This document shows, piece after piece, positions 11,555 through 26,072 of a stretch of 64,000 bases of DNA. The notes below the pieces were generated by a model. That model was not told where the DNA came from, ran no database searches, and saw only the letters and a list, made by a program, of their open reading frames with translations. The stretch's first letter is position 1. Each line of letters starts with the position of its first letter. The position numbers were made by a program, and so were the translations under genes. Source of the stretch: Prochlorococcus sp. AG-363-O06 (lineage in GTDB: Bacteria; Cyanobacteriota; Cyanobacteriia; PCC-6307; Cyanobiaceae); assembly GCA_003280085.1 (NCBI GenBank), contig QCFY01000007.1, forward strand, positions 1-64,000, in the 5' to 3' direction.

Positions 11555-11837
11555 TTTTGAGATTTTACTCAACTTAAAAGCGCGCGAACATGTAGTATCT
11601 AGGATTGACCTGGCCTTGATGTACAACGTGCGTCTTTGCCTTCCGAAGAGTCCAATCCCTTCAGGTGCATTGTCGACGACAGCTGCTTTCCGCAAAGTTC
11701 ATTGAACCCATAAGCTTTCTAAGGCTGTGCTCAGACGAGTGGCGGTTTTAGATGATTTGTGTAATTAGAACTTTGTTTTAGAAGCAGCGCCATAGCCCAG
11801 GTTCATTTGTTCCTATTTCTCAACCTCAGGTTTCCGC
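11555..11837 (+). promoter_or_regulatory. Upstream region and probable leader of the rpoB operon
   Basis: These 283 bases separate tatD from rpoB. A promoter for the RNA polymerase operon is expected here, but I can only point to weak matches such as TAGTAT near 11592. The segment from about 11610 to 11720 looks richer in GC than its surroundings and contains a 28-codon open frame starting at 11619, with no recognisable product. A structured mRNA leader is possible. No Shine-Dalgarno site precedes rpoB. Confidence 0.4.
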
Positions 11838-14800
11838 ATGAGCAGAAGCTCGATTCAGGTCGTAAAGACCGCTACATATCTACCCGATCTAGTTGAGGTT
11901 CAGAGGGCGAGCTTTAAATGGTTTTTAGAAAAAGGGTTAATTGAAGAGTTAGATAGTTTTTCTCCTATTACGGATTACACAGGTAAGCTTGAGTTGCATT
12001 TTGTAGGTCAAGAATATCGCTTAAAAAGACCTCGACATGATGTTGAAGAAGCAAAAAAAAGAGATGCAACATTTGCTTCTCAGATGTATGTCACATGCAG
12101 ATTGATTAACAAAGAAACTGGTGAGATAAAAGAACAAGAAGTTTTTATCGGTGAGTTGCCATTGATGACAGAAAGAGGCACTTTCATCATTAATGGTGCT
12201 GAAAGGGTAATAGTTAACCAGATAGTTCGTAGCCCAGGGGTTTATTTTAAAGATGAGCAGGATAAAAATGGCCGCAGAACTTATAATGCTAGTGTTATTC
12301 CAAATAGAGGCGCTTGGCTAAAGTTTGAAACTGATAAGAATGATTTATTGCATGTAAGAGTAGATAAAACTCGTAAAATTAATGCCCATGTTCTTATGAG
12401 GGCAATGGGTTTGTCCGATAATGATGTTATTGACAAGCTTCGCCATCCTGAGTTTTATAAAAAGTCTATTGAAGCTGCTAATGAAGAAGGTATTAGCTCT
12501 GAAGACCAGGCTTTATTAGAGTTATATAAGAAGCTTCGCCCAGGTGAACCTCCTTCAGTAAGTGGTGGTCAGCAGCTATTGCAAACTAGGTTCTTTGACC
12601 CTAAACGTTATGATCTAGGAAGAGTTGGTCGCTATAAGATAAATAAGAAATTAAGACTAACTATTCCAGACACCGTTAGGACACTTACTCATGAAGATGT
12701 TCTTTCAACATTGGATTATCTAATTAATTTAGAACTGGATGTTGGAGGTGCAAGTTTAGATGATATTGATCACTTAGGAAATAGAAGAGTACGTTCTGTC
12801 GGTGAATTACTGCAAAATCAAGTTAGGGTTGGCCTTAATCGACTTGAAAGGATTATTAAAGAGAGGATGACAGTTGGTGAGACTGATTCCTTAACTCCTG
12901 CACAATTAGTGAATCCGAAGCCTTTAGTCGCTGCAATTAAGGAATTCTTTGGTTCGAGCCAGTTAAGTCAATTTATGGATCAAACCAACCCATTGGCTGA
13001 ATTAACTCATAAAAGAAGAATCTCTGCATTGGGCCCGGGAGGTTTGACAAGAGAAAGAGCTGGGTTTGCTGTAAGAGATATACACCCATCGCACTATGGA
13101 CGGTTGTGCCCTATTGAGACTCCTGAAGGGCCTAATGCAGGCTTGATCAACTCATTGGCTACTCATGCAAGGGTTAATCAATATGGTTTTATCGAGACAC
13201 CTTTTTGGAAAGTAGAAAATGGCCATCTCATAAAAGAAGGAGATCCTATTTATTTATCAGCTGATTTAGAGGACGAGTGTCGAGTTGCCCCTGGCGATGT
13301 TGCTACTGATAGTAATGGAAAAATTCTTGCAGAATTGATACCAGTTCGCTATCGACAGGATTTTGAGAAAGTCCCCCCAGAACAAGTGGATTATGTCCAG
13401 TTGTCTCCTGTGCAAGTCATTTCTGTAGCCACCTCATTGATCCCTTTTTTGGAGCACGATGATGCAAATAGGGCACTAATGGGATCAAATATGCAGCGCC
13501 AGGCTGTGCCTTTACTTCGTCCTGAGAGGCCATTGGTTGGAACAGGATTAGAGACACAAGTTGCTCGTGACTCAGGGATGGTCCCTATCTCTAGAGTGAA
13601 TGGAACGGTGACTTTTGTTGATGCAACTGCAATTGTTGTCCAGGATGAGCATGGCTCTGACCATACTCATTATTTGCAAAAGTATCAGCGTTCAAATCAA
13701 GATACTTGTCTGAATCAAAGGCCAATCGTTAGAGAAGGCGATTCCGTAATTTCAGGACAGGTTTTGGCTGATGGTTCTGCGTGTGAAGGAGGTGAAATAG
13801 CTCTTGGGCAGAATGTTTTAGTCGCCTATATGCCATGGGAAGGTTATAACTATGAGGACGCAATTCTTGTTAGTGAGAGACTAGTAAAAGATGATTTATA
13901 TACATCAGTTCATATAGAAAAGTATGAAATAGAAGCTCGTCAAACCAAGTTGGGACCTGAAGAAATTACGAGGGAAATTCCTAATGTTGCAGAAGACAAT
14001 CTTGGCAACCTAGATGAAATGGGAATAATACGTATAGGGGCTTATGTTGAAAGTGGAGATATTCTTGTTGGTAAAGTTACTCCTAAAGGTGAATCAGACC
14101 AACCACCCGAAGAAAAACTTTTAAGAGCAATTTTTGGAGAGAAAGCTAGAGATGTAAGAGACAATTCATTGAGGGTGCCAAGTACAGAACGTGGACGAGT
14201 TGTAGATGTTCGAATCTATACGAGAGAACAAGGGGATGAGCTTCCACCTGGTGCAAACATGGTGGTTAGGGTTTATGTGGCTCAGCGAAGGAAAATTCAA
14301 GTTGGAGATAAAATGGCTGGACGCCATGGAAACAAAGGAATAATCAGTCGCATACTTCCAAGAGAAGATATGCCATATCTTCCAGATGGAACTCCTGTGG
14401 ACATTGTTTTAAACCCTCTTGGAGTACCAAGTCGTATGAATGTTGGACAGGTTTTTGAGTGCTTAATGGGATGGGCTGCAGCAAATCTTGATTGCAGAGT
14501 AAAGGTGGTTCCGTTTGACGAAATGTATGGAGCAGAGAAGTCTCAGCAAACAGTTGAGGCTTATTTGAAAGAAGCTGCTAAGCAACCTGGTAAGGAATGG
14601 GTTTATAACCCTGATAATCCTGGCAAACTTCAGCTGATAGACGGTAGATCTGGAGAGCCCTTTGACCAACCAGTGACTGTAGGTTATGCACAGATTTTGA
14701 AATTAGTTCACCTTGTTGATGACAAGATTCATGCTCGCTCAACCGGCCCATATTCTTTAGTTACTCAGCAGCCACTTGGAGGTAAAGCTCAACAAGGAGG

Positions 14801-15131
14801 ACAGCGACTTGGTGAGATGGAAGTTTGGGCTCTTGAGGCATATGGTGCAGCTTATACCTTGCAAGAGTTACTTACAGTCAAATCAGATGATATGCAAGGT
14901 AGGAATGAAGCTCTTAATGCAATAGTTAAAGGCAAACCAATACCTAGGCCAGGTACTCCTGAATCTTTCAAGGTGTTAATGAGAGAATTGCAATCTTTGG
15001 GGTTAGATATTGCTGTTTATACAGATGAGGGTAAAGAAGTTGACCTTATGCAAGATGTCAATCCCAGGCGAAGCACACCAAGCAGGCCAACTTACGAGTC
15101 TTTGGGAGCATCAGATTATGAAGAGGATTGA
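11838..15131 (+). CDS. rpoB: RNA polymerase beta subunit
   Basis: Core RNA polymerase subunit that forms one half of the active-site cleft and binds rifamycins. The protein has 1097 residues, short relative to E. coli but normal for cyanobacteria, which lack the large beta insertions. Landmarks in order: RSPGVYF (about 132), the rifampicin-region stretch [21 protein letters not shown] (about 375, split here), [30 protein letters not shown] as family signature segments, [12 protein letters not shown] (about 825) and the C-terminal [17 protein letters not shown]. It is the first gene of rpoB-rpoC1-rpoC2. Confidence 0.99.
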   Translation: MSRSSIQVVKTATYLPDLVEVQRASFKWFLEKGLIEELDSFSPITDYTGKLELHFVGQEYRLKRPRHDVEEAKKRDATFASQMYVTCRLINKETGEIKEQEVFIGELPLMTERGTFIINGAERVIVNQIVRSPGVYFKDEQDKNGRRTYNASVIPNRGAWLKFETDKNDLLHVRVDKTRKINAHVLMRAMGLSDNDVIDKLRHPEFYKKSIEAANEEGISSEDQALLELYKKLRPGEPPSVSGGQQLLQTRFFDPKRYDLGRVGRYKINKKLRLTIPDTVRTLTHEDVLSTLDYLINLELDVGGASLDDIDHLGNRRVRSVGELLQNQVRVGLNRLERIIKERMTVGETDSLTPAQLVNPKPLVAAIKEFFGSSQLSQFMDQTNPLAELTHKRRISALGPGGLTRERAGFAVRDIHPSHYGRLCPIETPEGPNAGLINSLATHARVNQYGFIETPFWKVENGHLIKEGDPIYLSADLEDECRVAPGDVATDSNGKILAELIPVRYRQDFEKVPPEQVDYVQLSPVQVISVATSLIPFLEHDDANRALMGSNMQRQAVPLLRPERPLVGTGLETQVARDSGMVPISRVNGTVTFVDATAIVVQDEHGSDHTHYLQKYQRSNQDTCLNQRPIVREGDSVISGQVLADGSACEGGEIALGQNVLVAYMPWEGYNYEDAILVSERLVKDDLYTSVHIEKYEIEARQTKLGPEEITREIPNVAEDNLGNLDEMGIIRIGAYVESGDILVGKVTPKGESDQPPEEKLLRAIFGEKARDVRDNSLRVPSTERGRVVDVRIYTREQGDELPPGANMVVRVYVAQRRKIQVGDKMAGRHGNKGIISRILPREDMPYLPDGTPVDIVLNPLGVPSRMNVGQVFECLMGWAAANLDCRVKVVPFDEMYGAEKSQQTVEAYLKEAAKQPGKEWVYNPDNPGKLQLIDGRSGEPFDQPVTVGYAQILKLVHLVDDKIHARSTGPYSLVTQQPLGGKAQQGGQRLGEMEVWALEAYGAAYTLQELLTVKSDDMQGRNEALNAIVKGKPIPRPGTPESFKVLMRELQSLGLDIAVYTDEGKEVDLMQDVNPRRSTPSRPTYESLGASDYEED

Positions 15132-15182
15132 TGACCTTATTTGATTACTTCTTAGTTCAACCTTAATTACTTTTGACTCTCC

Positions 15183-17087
15183 ATGACTAACAGCAATCTT
15201 CGTACAGAGAATCACTTTGATTACGTAAAAATCACTCTTGCATCCCCTGAAAGAGTGATGGAGTGGGGCCAGCGTACTTTGCCTAATGGTCAAGTAGTAG
15301 GAGAAGTTACTAAGCCTGAGACTATTAATTACCGGACACTTAAGCCGGAAATGGACGGCCTATTTTGCGAGAAAATTTTTGGCCCCTCGAAAGATTGGGA
15401 ATGTCATTGTGGAAAATATAAAAGAGTAAGGCATAGAGGAATCGTTTGCGAAAGATGTGGAGTTGAAGTCACGGAAAGTCGAGTTAGACGTCACAGGATG
15501 GGTTTTATTAAATTGGCAGCTCCCGTCTCACATGTTTGGTATTTAAAAGGTATTCCTAGTTATGTTGCTATTTTGCTTGACATGCCATTAAGGGATGTTG
15601 AGCAAATTGTTTATTTTAATTGCTATGTAGTTTTAGATCCTGGTGATCATCAGGATCTTAAGTATAAGCAGTTACTTACAGAAGATGAGTGGCTGGAGAT
15701 TGAAGATGAGATTTATGCAGAAGATTCTACGATTGAGAATGAACCAGTTGTAGGAATTGGAGCAGAGGCTTTAAAGCAACTTCTTGAAGATATAGAGTTG
15801 CCGAAGGCGGCGGAACAATTACGAGAAGATATTGCAAGTAGTAAAGGTCAGAAAAGAGCTAAATTAATTAAAAGGTTAAGAGTGATTGATAACTTTATTG
15901 CGACTAGTGCTAGCCCTGAATGGATGGTACTGGAATCTATTCCAGTAATTCCACCTGATTTGCGACCAATGGTGCAATTGGATGGAGGAAGATTTGCCAC
16001 GTCTGATCTAAATGATTTGTATAGAAGGGTTATTAATAGGAATAATAGATTGGCTCGCTTACAAGAAATCCTTGCACCTGAAATTATTGTTAGGAATGAA
16101 AAAAGAATGCTTCAGGAAGCTGTTGATGCCTTAATTGATAATGGTCGTCGTGGAAGAACTGTTGTTGGGGCAAATAATAGACCTTTAAAGTCTTTAAGTG
16201 ATATTATTGAAGGGAAGCAAGGTCGTTTTCGTCAGAATCTTCTTGGTAAACGGGTTGATTATTCGGGCCGTTCGGTAATAGTTGTTGGTCCAAAGTTGAA
16301 GATGCATGAATGTGGATTGCCTAAAGAAATGGCTATAGAACTTTTCCAGCCATTTGTTATTCACAGGCTAATTAGACAAAACATAGTGAACAATATTAAA
16401 GCTGCAAAGAAACTTATTCAGAAAGCTGATGATGAGGTTATGCAGGTACTTCAGGAAGTCATTGAAGGGCATCCAATATTGTTAAATAGAGCACCTACAT
16501 TGCATAGGTTAGGGATTCAGGCTTTTGAACCCAAGTTAGTTGATGGTAGGGCTATTCAGTTGCATCCTTTAGTTTGTCCAGCTTTTAACGCTGATTTTGA
16601 TGGTGACCAGATGGCTGTTCACGTCCCATTGGCAATCGAAGCTCAAACTGAAGCGAGAATGTTGATGTTGGCTAGCAATAACATTCTTTCCCCTGCTACA
16701 GGAGATCCAATCATTACTCCTTCCCAGGATATGGTTCTTGGTTCTTATTATTTGACAGCTCTAGAGCCTGAGGCGATTCGCCCCGAATTTGGTGATAGAT
16801 CAAAAACCTTTGCTGGCCTTGAGGATGCTATTCACGCTTTTGAAGATAAAAGAGTAAGTTTGCATGATTGGATTTGGGTTCGTTTTAAGGGAGAGGTTGA
16901 GGATGATGATGAGTTGGATACTCCAATTAACTCAGAACTACTTGAAGATGGGACGAGACTTGAGCAATGGACTTTTCGGCGCGATCGCTTAGACGAGGAG
17001 GGTGGGCTCATTAGTCGCTACATACTTACAACTGTTGGTCGAGTTGTAATGAATCACACAATTATGCAAGCAGTTGCAACTGGATGA
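15183..17087 (+). CDS. rpoC1: RNA polymerase gamma subunit (N-terminal half of beta')
   Basis: In cyanobacteria and plastids beta' is encoded by two genes; this is the N-terminal part. The 634-residue protein has the zinc-binding cysteines (CHCGKYKR and CERCGVEV, about 70-90). It also has the clamp and rudder segments and the absolutely conserved catalytic NADFDGDQ motif at about 468-475, whose three Asp residues bind magnesium. It follows rpoB by 51 bases. Confidence 0.99.
   Translation: MTNSNLRTENHFDYVKITLASPERVMEWGQRTLPNGQVVGEVTKPETINYRTLKPEMDGLFCEKIFGPSKDWECHCGKYKRVRHRGIVCERCGVEVTESRVRRHRMGFIKLAAPVSHVWYLKGIPSYVAILLDMPLRDVEQIVYFNCYVVLDPGDHQDLKYKQLLTEDEWLEIEDEIYAEDSTIENEPVVGIGAEALKQLLEDIELPKAAEQLREDIASSKGQKRAKLIKRLRVIDNFIATSASPEWMVLESIPVIPPDLRPMVQLDGGRFATSDLNDLYRRVINRNNRLARLQEILAPEIIVRNEKRMLQEAVDALIDNGRRGRTVVGANNRPLKSLSDIIEGKQGRFRQNLLGKRVDYSGRSVIVVGPKLKMHECGLPKEMAIELFQPFVIHRLIRQNIVNNIKAAKKLIQKADDEVMQVLQEVIEGHPILLNRAPTLHRLGIQAFEPKLVDGRAIQLHPLVCPAFNADFDGDQMAVHVPLAIEAQTEARMLMLASNNILSPATGDPIITPSQDMVLGSYYLTALEPEAIRPEFGDRSKTFAGLEDAIHAFEDKRVSLHDWIWVRFKGEVEDDDELDTPINSELLEDGTRLEQWTFRRDRLDEEGGLISRYILTTVGRVVMNHTIMQAVATG
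16981..16988. other. Single HIP1 octamer GCGATCGC
   Basis: The palindrome GCGATCGC, highly over-represented in many cyanobacteria, occurs here inside rpoC1. I noticed only this copy in 64 kb, which fits the known scarcity of HIP1 in Prochlorococcus. Confidence 0.6.
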
Positions 17088-17110
17088 CTATTTAAAAAGT
17101 TCTCATTTGA

Positions 17111-21250
<4,140 letters not shown>

Positions 21251-21309
21251 GCTAAGTTCAGCAATTACTCTGAATATGTATTACTTTTGCAGTAGTGGTT
21301 ATTTAGATC

Positions 21310-21315
21310 AGGAGG
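21310..21315 (+). promoter_or_regulatory. Strong Shine-Dalgarno site of the hli gene
   Basis: AGGAGG, a full match to the anti-Shine-Dalgarno, lies 7 bases before the ATG at 21323. Its quality is unusual in this window and decides the start of the small gene. Confidence 0.75.
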
Positions 21316-21322
21316 CATTCTC

Positions 21323-21475
21323 ATGATTGAACCAACTGTTATTCCCCAAAGGCGTTTGCCTCGCTTTGGATTTCACAAGCATATTGAGAAGATAAACGGT
21401 CGATTGGCAATGGTTGGTTTTATTGGGTTGGTCATATTGGAGAGGAATTTAGGCCATGGATTATTGATTTGGTGA
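21323..21475 (+). CDS. hli: High-light-inducible (Hli/SCP) family chlorophyll-binding protein
   Basis: A 50-residue, single-helix protein of the light-harvesting-like family. Hli proteins bind chlorophyll and carotenoid in the thylakoid membrane and protect photosystem assembly. The helix contains [12 protein letters not shown] at about 22-33, the core of the family signature ExxNGRxAMxGF, with the chlorophyll-ligating Glu, Asn and Arg in place. The gene has a perfect AGGAGG site. It lies 72 bases after rpoC2, and its TGA overlaps the GTG of rlmN in a GTGA, so the two are probably coupled. At 50 codons it is easily missed by annotation. Confidence 0.9.
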   Translation: MIEPTVIPQRRLPRFGFHKHIEKINGRLAMVGFIGLVILERNLGHGLLIW

Positions 21476-22548
21476 ATAGTTTGCCCTTGGCAGACGCAGA
21501 CTTTCATTCTGTATTACTAGGGCTTAGTTCCACTGAGCTTGAGAATTGGGCTGTTTCCAAAGGTCAACCTGCTTTTCGCGGAAGACAAGTCCATGACTGG
21601 CTTTATCAAAAGGCTGCAAAAGAAATAAATGCAATTACCGTTTTGCCGAAGGCTTTTCGCTCTGCCTTGTCTGCACAGGGAGTGACTATTGGGCGAATGT
21701 CTGAGGTTGCGCGACATATTGCATCTGATCAGACAATGAAATTGTTGCTTCAGGCTAAAGATGGACAAACTATTGAGACAGTGGGAATCCCTACTGAAGA
21801 TCGCTTGACAGTTTGTGTTTCAAGTCAGGTGGGCTGTCCTATGGCATGTCGTTTTTGTGCAACAGGGATGGGTGGATATCAACGGTCACTAGAGACTCAT
21901 GAGATTGTTGACCAAGTTTTGAGTGTTCGACAGGCAATTAATAGGCGTCCTTCACATGTGGTTTTTATGGGCATGGGTGAGCCATTGCTAAACATTGATT
22001 CGGTTCTGTCATCGATTAGATGTATTAATGCTGATTTAGGTATTGGACAGCGACGAATAACTGTTAGCACAGTTGGAGTAGCCAACACACTTCCAAAACT
22101 AGCAGAATTGGCCATCCAGAGATTAGGACGTGCGCAATTTACGCTCGCAGTAAGCCTACATGCTCCAAATCAAAAGATGCGTGAGTCACTTATCCCTACT
22201 GCTAAAACTTATCCCATTGAAAATCTACTTGCTGATTGTCGACGCTACTTCTCTATTACAGGTAGACGTGTGAGTTTTGAGTACATTCTTTTGGGGGGAT
22301 TGAATGATCAACTAGAGCATGCTGAGGAATTAGCTGAACGTGTTAGCAGTTTCCAGAGCCATGTTAATTTAATTGCCTATAATCCAATAGATGATGGTGA
22401 ATTTGTACGACCTGCTAAGAGAAGGGTAGAATCATTTATGAATATTCTTAAGAGGAAAGGTTTAGCAGTAACTCTTCGCGCAAGTAGAGGTTTGGATCAG
22501 AATGCAGCATGTGGTCAGTTGCGTAGTTACTATCAATCAAAAGCCTGA
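21472..22548 (+). CDS. rlmN: 23S rRNA (adenine-2503-C2)-methyltransferase RlmN
   Basis: A radical-SAM enzyme that methylates A2503 of 23S rRNA and A37 of some tRNAs. The protein has about 358 residues. The radical-SAM cysteines are in CPMACRFC (about 122-129), and GMGEP follows at about 168. The conserved C-terminal Cys in QNAACGQL (about 347) serves as the resolving residue of the family. I choose the GTG at 21472 over the TTG one codon earlier because it overlaps the hli stop as GTGA. Confidence 0.96.
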   Translation: MNSLPLADADFHSVLLGLSSTELENWAVSKGQPAFRGRQVHDWLYQKAAKEINAITVLPKAFRSALSAQGVTIGRMSEVARHIASDQTMKLLLQAKDGQTIETVGIPTEDRLTVCVSSQVGCPMACRFCATGMGGYQRSLETHEIVDQVLSVRQAINRRPSHVVFMGMGEPLLNIDSVLSSIRCINADLGIGQRRITVSTVGVANTLPKLAELAIQRLGRAQFTLAVSLHAPNQKMRESLIPTAKTYPIENLLADCRRYFSITGRRVSFEYILLGGLNDQLEHAEELAERVSSFQSHVNLIAYNPIDDGEFVRPAKRRVESFMNILKRKGLAVTLRASRGLDQNAACGQLRSYYQSKA

Positions 22549-22589
22549 ATATTCTAGATGTCTAAGAGGCTTCTTTCTCTGTAGTCCAT

Positions 22590-24353
22590 ATGACTCCAAT
22601 TGATTGGTTCGTTCTAGCTCTTTACTTGGTAGGAACTTTATGCCTTGGGCTACATCTTGCAAGACGAAATAATAGTCAAGATGACTATTTCGTTGCTGGT
22701 AGAAGTCTAAAAGGCTGGTTGGCTGGTGCCTCAATGGCAGCAACAACTTTTTCGATCGACACTCCTCTTTATGTTGCAGGATTAGTAGGTACTCGTGGAA
22801 TTGCAGGTAACTGGGAGTGGTGGAGTTTTGGCCTAGCACATATCGCTATGACTGTTGTTTTTGCTCCTATGTGGAGACGCACAGGAGTAATCACTGATGC
22901 TGCATTTACAGAACTACGTTATGGCGGAGTTGCGGCTGCTTGGTTAAGGGGGGTGAAGGCTTTCTTGCTTGCAGTCCCAATTAATTGTATTGGTATTGGC
23001 TATGCATTCTTGGCAATGCGGAAAGTAGCTGAGGCCCTTCAGATTGTTAGTGGGAAGCCTGTTTTGGGAGCTCAAATAACTGATACCTTTATTCTGTTAG
23101 TTGTAGTTGCTTTATTCATACTCATATATACCGTTCTTGGGGGGCTTTGGGCGGTAGTGGTAACTGACTTTATCCAATTGATATTGGCTCTTTTCGGTGC
23201 TTTTGCAGTTGCTGTAACTGCAGTTAATGCTTCTGGAGGGATGCATCAATTGCTTGCGAACCTTCAAGCTTTAGATAAACCTGAGCTTTTATCCCTTTTC
23301 CCATGGAGGTTGACTGACTCCGGTTTTGAGTGGGTTGGAGGCGCAGGGATTAGTTTCGCCAGTTTTACAGCATTTATTTCTCTTCAATGGTGGAGCTTTA
23401 GGCGTAGTGATGGAGGAGGTGAGTTTGTTCAGCGTCTACTTGCAACTAGTGATGAGAGTCAGGCCAGCTTGGCAGGGTGGGTTTTTCTTGTAGTTAATTA
23501 TCTTTTACGAAGTTGGTTATGGATTCTTGTTGCTCTTTCTGCCGTTGTGCTGCTCCCAGGTCAACAGGACTGGGAGCTTAGCTATCCGATACTCGCAATT
23601 ACTTATTTGCCTCCGCTAGTGCTCGGTTTGGTAGTGGTTTCACTTGTTGCTGCCTTTATGAGCACAGTTAGTACAGCAGTGAATTGGGGGGCTGGTTATT
23701 TGACTCATGACTTATATCAAAGGTTTCTTCGGCCTAAGGCTGGTCAGCGTGAATTGCTTTTTATGGGCCAACTTTTAAGTATTATTCTTTTACTATTAGG
23801 GATATTTACGGCATTAATCAGTGAAAGTGTTGGTGAGGTTTTTAGATTAGCTATAGCAATTGGTACTGGCCCGGGAGTTGTTTTAGTTTTGCGTTGGTTT
23901 TGGTGGCGTATAAATGCAGCTGCCGAATTGGCAGCAATGGTTTGTGGCTTCGTTGTCGGGCTGGCTACAACATTCGCCCCTGTTTTTCGTATAGATGATT
24001 ATGGACTGAAGTTGATTTTGACGACTTTGTTAACTTCGGCTGTTTGGTTAATAGTGTTGATGCGCACTCCCCCTGAGTCAGAGACTGTTTTAAAAAAGTT
24101 TGTTTATAAGGTCCGTCCTCCTGGTCCAGGGTGGCAATTCTTGCGCGAAAAATACCATGTCTCAGAAGTCGAATCTTTGAGTAGTTTGATTTGTCGTTTT
24201 TTCCTTAGCACAGGACTTTTATTTGGTGGTTTGCTTGGGACAGGTGCTTTTATCTTGCACCAGGAAAAAGGGGGATGGATAGGGCTTTCATTAGCTGTAA
24301 TTTGCTTGTTTTCCCTAAATAGAAAATGGTTACGCAATTTTGTTTTAACTTGA
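22590..24353 (+). CDS. Sodium:solute symporter family (SSS) transporter
   Basis: A multi-pass inner-membrane symporter of the SSS/APC fold, 587 residues with about 13-14 hydrophobic helices. The N terminus has the helix DWFVLALYLVGTLCLGL, then DDYFVAGRSLKGWLAGASMAATTFS split across helix 2, where Ser/Thr residues form the sodium site. The substrate cannot be told from sequence; proline, pantothenate and other organic solutes are all used in the family. The C-terminal hydrophobic helix and a charged segment PPGPGWQF extend beyond the minimal family length. It lies 41 bases after rlmN. Confidence 0.88.
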   Translation: MTPIDWFVLALYLVGTLCLGLHLARRNNSQDDYFVAGRSLKGWLAGASMAATTFSIDTPLYVAGLVGTRGIAGNWEWWSFGLAHIAMTVVFAPMWRRTGVITDAAFTELRYGGVAAAWLRGVKAFLLAVPINCIGIGYAFLAMRKVAEALQIVSGKPVLGAQITDTFILLVVVALFILIYTVLGGLWAVVVTDFIQLILALFGAFAVAVTAVNASGGMHQLLANLQALDKPELLSLFPWRLTDSGFEWVGGAGISFASFTAFISLQWWSFRRSDGGGEFVQRLLATSDESQASLAGWVFLVVNYLLRSWLWILVALSAVVLLPGQQDWELSYPILAITYLPPLVLGLVVVSLVAAFMSTVSTAVNWGAGYLTHDLYQRFLRPKAGQRELLFMGQLLSIILLLLGIFTALISESVGEVFRLAIAIGTGPGVVLVLRWFWWRINAAAELAAMVCGFVVGLATTFAPVFRIDDYGLKLILTTLLTSAVWLIVLMRTPPESETVLKKFVYKVRPPGPGWQFLREKYHVSEVESLSSLICRFFLSTGLLFGGLLGTGAFILHQEKGGWIGLSLAVICLFSLNRKWLRNFVLT

Positions 24354-24407
24354 TTATCCTGCAGATTTGATGGAAACAATCAGAATGATTCAAAATAAAT
24401 TTGAATT

Positions 24408-24533
24408 TTGGGTTTCTTTCGAACTACTCTTCTCCCACTTCTGATAGTTGCACTTTTTGGGGTTGCTCTTTTTGCAGTAAGTGCTCGTATTTGGCTACCT
24501 GGGGACATGATTGCCCCAGCCTCAATGAATTGA
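24408..24533 (+). CDS. Small single-helix membrane protein (41 residues)
   Basis: A TTG at 24408 opens 41 codons; an in-frame stop lies 6 bases upstream. The product starts MGFFRTTLLP, has one hydrophobic helix at about 8-26, then SARIWLPGDMIAPA. The tail's WLPGDM stretch looks conserved, and I recall similar small cyanobacterial proteins, so I think it is real. No function is known. It lies between the symporter and HEAT-protein genes, on the same strand. There is no clear ribosome binding site. Confidence 0.55.
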   Translation: MGFFRTTLLPLLIVALFGVALFAVSARIWLPGDMIAPASMN

Positions 24534-24562
24534 TGCCCTTTTGATTACTTGCGCTCTTTGTC

Positions 24563-25372
24563 ATGAAGGATGTATCAGGATCTGAAAAAAGAGAGGGTCT
24601 TGCTGAGCTCGCAATTGACCCAGATGTCCTTTCCAGGGAATTGGCTGCTGAGCTCTTAGGGGATCCTTTAGATGAAATTGATCTTGATGAATTTGATTCG
24701 GATTCAGCCAATGTTGCTAGTGAATGTGATGCTGGGCTCCAATGGCTCAAGCAAGGGCATGAGGAACGGTTGCAAGGATTAAGAGTTTTTTGTGAACATA
24801 GAGATCCAAGGGCTTTGCCTTTGCTTATTCCTTTGCTTCAAGAACCATGCCCAGTAGAAAGGATGAGTGCTGTATATGCTTTAGGGAGGAATCCTTGTCC
24901 TCGCGCAGTAAATATCCTCCTAAAGATCTTAGAAAGTGATTCCAATGCATATGTGAGGAAAGCCACAGCATGGAGCTTGGGCAACTATGAAGATAGTGCT
25001 GTATTGAAACCTCTTATTAATTCTCTCCAGACTGATGTTGCTGCGGTTCGTTTATGGGCCTCAGGGTCACTAGCAGAAGCAGGATCAATTTCTCTTGAAA
25101 ATGCTGAAATGGCAGCAGAACAGCTTTTAATTAGCTTAAAGGTTGATTCTGAGCCTGTTGTTAGAAGCAACTGCATATGGTCTTTAGGTCGTCTTTATGA
25201 AAAATTGAATCCATCAAGGAAATCAGATCTTCTTGATTCGTTTGTGACAATTTTGTTGAATGATGAAGAACCTTCAGTTCGTTATGAAGCGAGAATTGCA
25301 CTTGAGCAAATTGGCTGTAATCAAGTCCAGCAGAGGCTTCAAGGCTTAATCGATGACGGCCTTTTGGTTTGA
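24563..25372 (+). CDS. HEAT-repeat (PBS lyase-like) protein
   Basis: A 269-residue scaffold protein. After an acidic N-terminal part (about 1-60), it has four or five HEAT-like repeats of about 31 residues from about 70 on: ERLQGLRVFCEHRDPRALP, VERMSAVYALGRN, AYVRKATAWSLGNY, AAVRLWASGSLAEA, PVVRSNCIWSLGRL and PSVRYEARIALEQIG. Such proteins mediate protein-protein contacts. Cyanobacterial examples include phycobilin lyase subunits (CpcE/CpeY) and IaiH, an IscA partner. This organism type lacks most phycobilisome genes, and there are no adjacent pigment genes, so the lyase role is unsupported. It lies upstream of a ferredoxin cluster. Confidence 0.8.
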   Translation: MKDVSGSEKREGLAELAIDPDVLSRELAAELLGDPLDEIDLDEFDSDSANVASECDAGLQWLKQGHEERLQGLRVFCEHRDPRALPLLIPLLQEPCPVERMSAVYALGRNPCPRAVNILLKILESDSNAYVRKATAWSLGNYEDSAVLKPLINSLQTDVAAVRLWASGSLAEAGSISLENAEMAAEQLLISLKVDSEPVVRSNCIWSLGRLYEKLNPSRKSDLLDSFVTILLNDEEPSVRYEARIALEQIGCNQVQQRLQGLIDDGLLV

Positions 25373-25460
25373 TAGGAGCTCTTTTTGACACAACCTTGTA
25401 ACAACTGTCGCGAATCTCTTGTCGAATTTTCTATAACATCATGTACCTCCTTTTTTTCGT

Positions 25461-25664
25461 ATGCCGCAACGTACTATTCGTTTTCGCATTCGACAGGACG
25501 GATTGGTAGAAGAATCCGTTGAGGGGGTTAGTGGGGAATCATGCCATGAACTGACCAAAAACCTAGAAGAGGCTTTGGGTTCAGTTCAGAAAAGTGATTC
25601 AACTGCTGAGGCTTATAAAAGACCTCAAAATCAATCCCAGCGTATTCCTGCGGAACTTATCTGA
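25461..25664 (+). CDS. DUF2997 protein
   Basis: A 67-residue protein beginning MPQRTIRFRIRQDGLVEESV, which matches DUF2997: an N-terminal beta hairpin with TIRFRIRQDG and a helix with Cys in GESCHELTKNLEEAL. The function is unknown. Its TGA overlaps the ATG of ycf35 by one base. DUF2997 and Ycf35 regularly occur side by side in cyanobacteria. Confidence 0.85.
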   Translation: MPQRTIRFRIRQDGLVEESVEGVSGESCHELTKNLEEALGSVQKSDSTAEAYKRPQNQSQRIPAELI

Positions 25665-26056
25665 TGTCACACTTCAGTACTGTCAAAACAAAGCTCCATA
25701 AGCGTGAACCGCTTCTGCAGGCTTTAAATGATCTTGGTTACATACCTCAAGAAGGAGAAAATTTGGTGAGAGGCTATAGAGGTCAGACTGTTAAAGCTGA
25801 AATGACCATATCTATGCCTAAGGGGGGTGATCTTGGTTTCCGCTGGAATCCACAAACCAACGCATATGAATTAGTTACGGATTTAGATCTTTGGAGTCAC
25901 CCTATTCCTGTGGAGCGTTTTTTAGATCAAGTAACTCAGCGTTATGCCCTGAATACAGTTATTTCTGCTACAGCAAAAGAAGGGTTCGAAGTATCTACAC
26001 AGACAAAAAACGTTGATGGTTCAATTGAGCTTGTAGTTACACGTTGGGATTCTTAA
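25664..26056 (+). CDS. ycf35: Ycf35 (DUF1257) protein
   Basis: A 130-residue protein starting MSHFSTVKTKL with the family's GY.PQEG and RGYRGQTVKAEM stretches, then DLGFRWN and an acidic helix. Ycf35 is conserved in cyanobacteria and red-type plastids without a defined role. It overlaps the DUF2997 gene by one base and precedes a ferredoxin gene by 16 bases, an order seen in other cyanobacteria. This argues for a shared redox-linked function. The inference is from context only. Confidence 0.9.
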   Translation: MSHFSTVKTKLHKREPLLQALNDLGYIPQEGENLVRGYRGQTVKAEMTISMPKGGDLGFRWNPQTNAYELVTDLDLWSHPIPVERFLDQVTQRYALNTVISATAKEGFEVSTQTKNVDGSIELVVTRWDS

Positions 26057-26072
26057 TTGAGGCCTTTGGGCA

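Noticed and set aside
11619-11705. 28-codon ORF before rpoB
   Set aside because: No motif, no ribosome site and no partner; within chance expectation.
24563-25372. HEAT protein as a phycobilisome lyase
   Set aside because: No pigment genes are nearby; the HEAT fold alone does not show lyase activity.
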